This document shows, one piece after another, positions 63,100 to 64,000 of a DNA stretch of 64,000 bases. Position 1 is the first letter of the stretch. Every line of letters begins with the position of its first letter. The position numbers and the translations under genes were made by a program. Under the pieces are notes generated by a model, which was not told the origin of the DNA, did no database searches, and was given only the letters and a program-made list of their open reading frames with translations. Source of the DNA: Acanthacorydalis orientalis (lineage: Eukaryota > Arthropoda > Insecta > Megaloptera > Corydalidae); NCBI GenBank assembly GCA_034766995.1, contig CM068317.1:29413501-29477500 (forward strand), in the 5' to 3' direction.

Positions 63100-63720
63100 T
63101 GAATCTAGGCTAGACACTGAATTCTGTCATTAAATTGTATTTCGAAGCAGGCGGATGAGGGGGGAGGGGCTATATTGATTAAATTGTAATATTTATCAAC
63201 ATGCTATCGTTGATTCTATTTCAACAGAGCAGGGTTCAAAAGCACCCTGACAAAATGATGTACACTCCTCCATTCATTCATCACAATTGCATTAAATAAA
63301 AACAACTGTTCCAATCACATTTGAAAACATATCGAGTATCAATTGAAACGCTTATAGTTTTATTGAATGTATAGACGATATAAATAAAAGGATATTTCGT
63401 TTAGCTTACTATAACCATTAACAAAACTATACATGGAAAGAAAAACTCAGACTAAAATTGAAATAAAATAATTTGACATTGGCTGCAGGTAAAAATAGCT
63501 TTCGATAGGTTTAGAAATTAACGAGAAGGTCCGAAAATATAATATAAAATAGTTAAAAAAGACATTAAAACATTTAATAAAATATTTAACCATCAACACA
63601 CTACATTATAAATGAAAATAAGCAAATATAGTGCAATGTTAAAGCTAAATATTAACCCTTTTAGACCATTTGCTACTCAATCAAAGATAACAAATTTTTC
63701 ATCAAAAAAATCTCAAATAA
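63100..63720. other. Flank of the CpG-rich island
   Basis: A G-rich run GGCGGATGAGGGGGGAGGGG lies at about 63152-63171. The rest is ordinary AT-rich DNA. A CAG preceded by TTCTATTTCAA at about 63226 could be a splice acceptor on the plus strand, without a matching frame. Confidence 0.35.
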
Positions 63721-63735
63721 AAATACATACTTCAC

Positions 63736-63873
63736 CTCATCTGATTTCACTGGTATAAAACCGGCTGTGCATTGACACTTTAATTCATTTTTACAAATAA
63801 CAAATGGAATATTACTGAAGAGTCTAGAAGATCCTTTTCTCTCTACTTTGAAACCATCGCTTGTGATTTTCAG
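63736..63873 (-). CDS. Candidate internal exon, Cys-containing
   Basis: On the minus strand, ATTATTTAACAG (above 63873) is a good acceptor. One frame stays open for 46 codons to GATGAG|GTGAAG at 63736; an alternative donor GTATGT lies five bases later. The other frames are quickly closed. The peptide starts LKITSDGFKVERKG and includes ICKNELKCQCTAGFIPV, whose Cys spacing (C-x5-C-x-C-x2-G-F) resembles the end of an EGF-like module. This suggests a secreted or membrane protein, but no family is recognised. The rest of the gene would lie past the right edge and, for downstream exons, below 63.7 kb, where none is found. Confidence 0.35.
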
Positions 63874-64000
63874 CTGTTAAATAATAAACATAAAACAAAT
63901 AGAAAATTATATTACTACTTGAAAATTTTTCTTTGTAACGAATCAAACAGTAACAATCTGTCTAGAAAGCATATTCTTTCTCTTTCTGTTTGGTTTATTC

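Noticed and set aside
63152..63171. G-rich run that might form a G-quadruplex
   Set aside because: It lacks four separated GGG runs, so at most a weak two-tetrad structure is possible.

Overview
This is eukaryotic, animal nuclear DNA. It is very AT-rich, roughly three quarters A+T by eye, with split genes, GT-AG introns of 98 nt to 5.6 kb, AATAAA signals, one intronic tRNA gene, animal DNA-transposon relics and an unusually dense set of long (TA)n microsatellites. The signalling genes, the mariner/Tc1/Tigger/hAT mix and the tRNA-Thr sequence suggest an arthropod, probably an insect. I cannot name the species. No bacterial, plasmid or CRISPR feature is present.

Two protein-coding genes can be rebuilt with every splice phase consistent. 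The first is an SH2D4-type SH2 adaptor on the + strand (start codon 10850, stop at 18478; four coding exons; 447 codons), with a conserved N-terminal domain, a candidate PP1-docking motif and a C-terminal SH2 domain split over three exons. The second is a CDKL2-like kinase on the - strand (start codon 37113, stop at 24046; six coding exons; 705 codons) with a complete kinase core, a TEY activation motif and a long low-complexity tail. The two genes are tail to tail, about 5.5 kb apart. A tRNA-Thr(AGT) gene lies antisense in CDKL intron 2, with two decayed copies of itself within 0.8 kb.

Region by region: 1-10 kb is gene-free with an internally deleted mariner, a tRNA-like relic and a short hAT element with target-site duplications. 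10.8-19 kb holds the SH2D4 gene; its introns carry a near-perfect 54-bp inverted repeat, a cluster of palindromic motifs and a second hAT copy. 21-22 kb has an endonuclease-domain fragment of a mobile element. 24-37.2 kb is the CDKL gene. 37.2-62.5 kb is gene-poor and repeat-rich: a Tigger/pogo-like relic, a Tc1-like element, a pair of inverted dispersed repeats, a small foldback element, a tandem double hairpin and many (TA)n blocks. 62.5-63.1 kb is a CpG-rich, promoter-like island, and 63.73-63.87 kb is a candidate - strand exon of a gene that continues past the right edge.

The least-explained signal across the window is a foldback repeat family of about ten degenerate copies, 4.9 to 56.2 kb, with facing arms of about 150 bp. 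I recognise no named family for it. One copy ends about 30 nt from a CDKL splice donor. The two genes are both signalling components, but nothing here shows that they act together.
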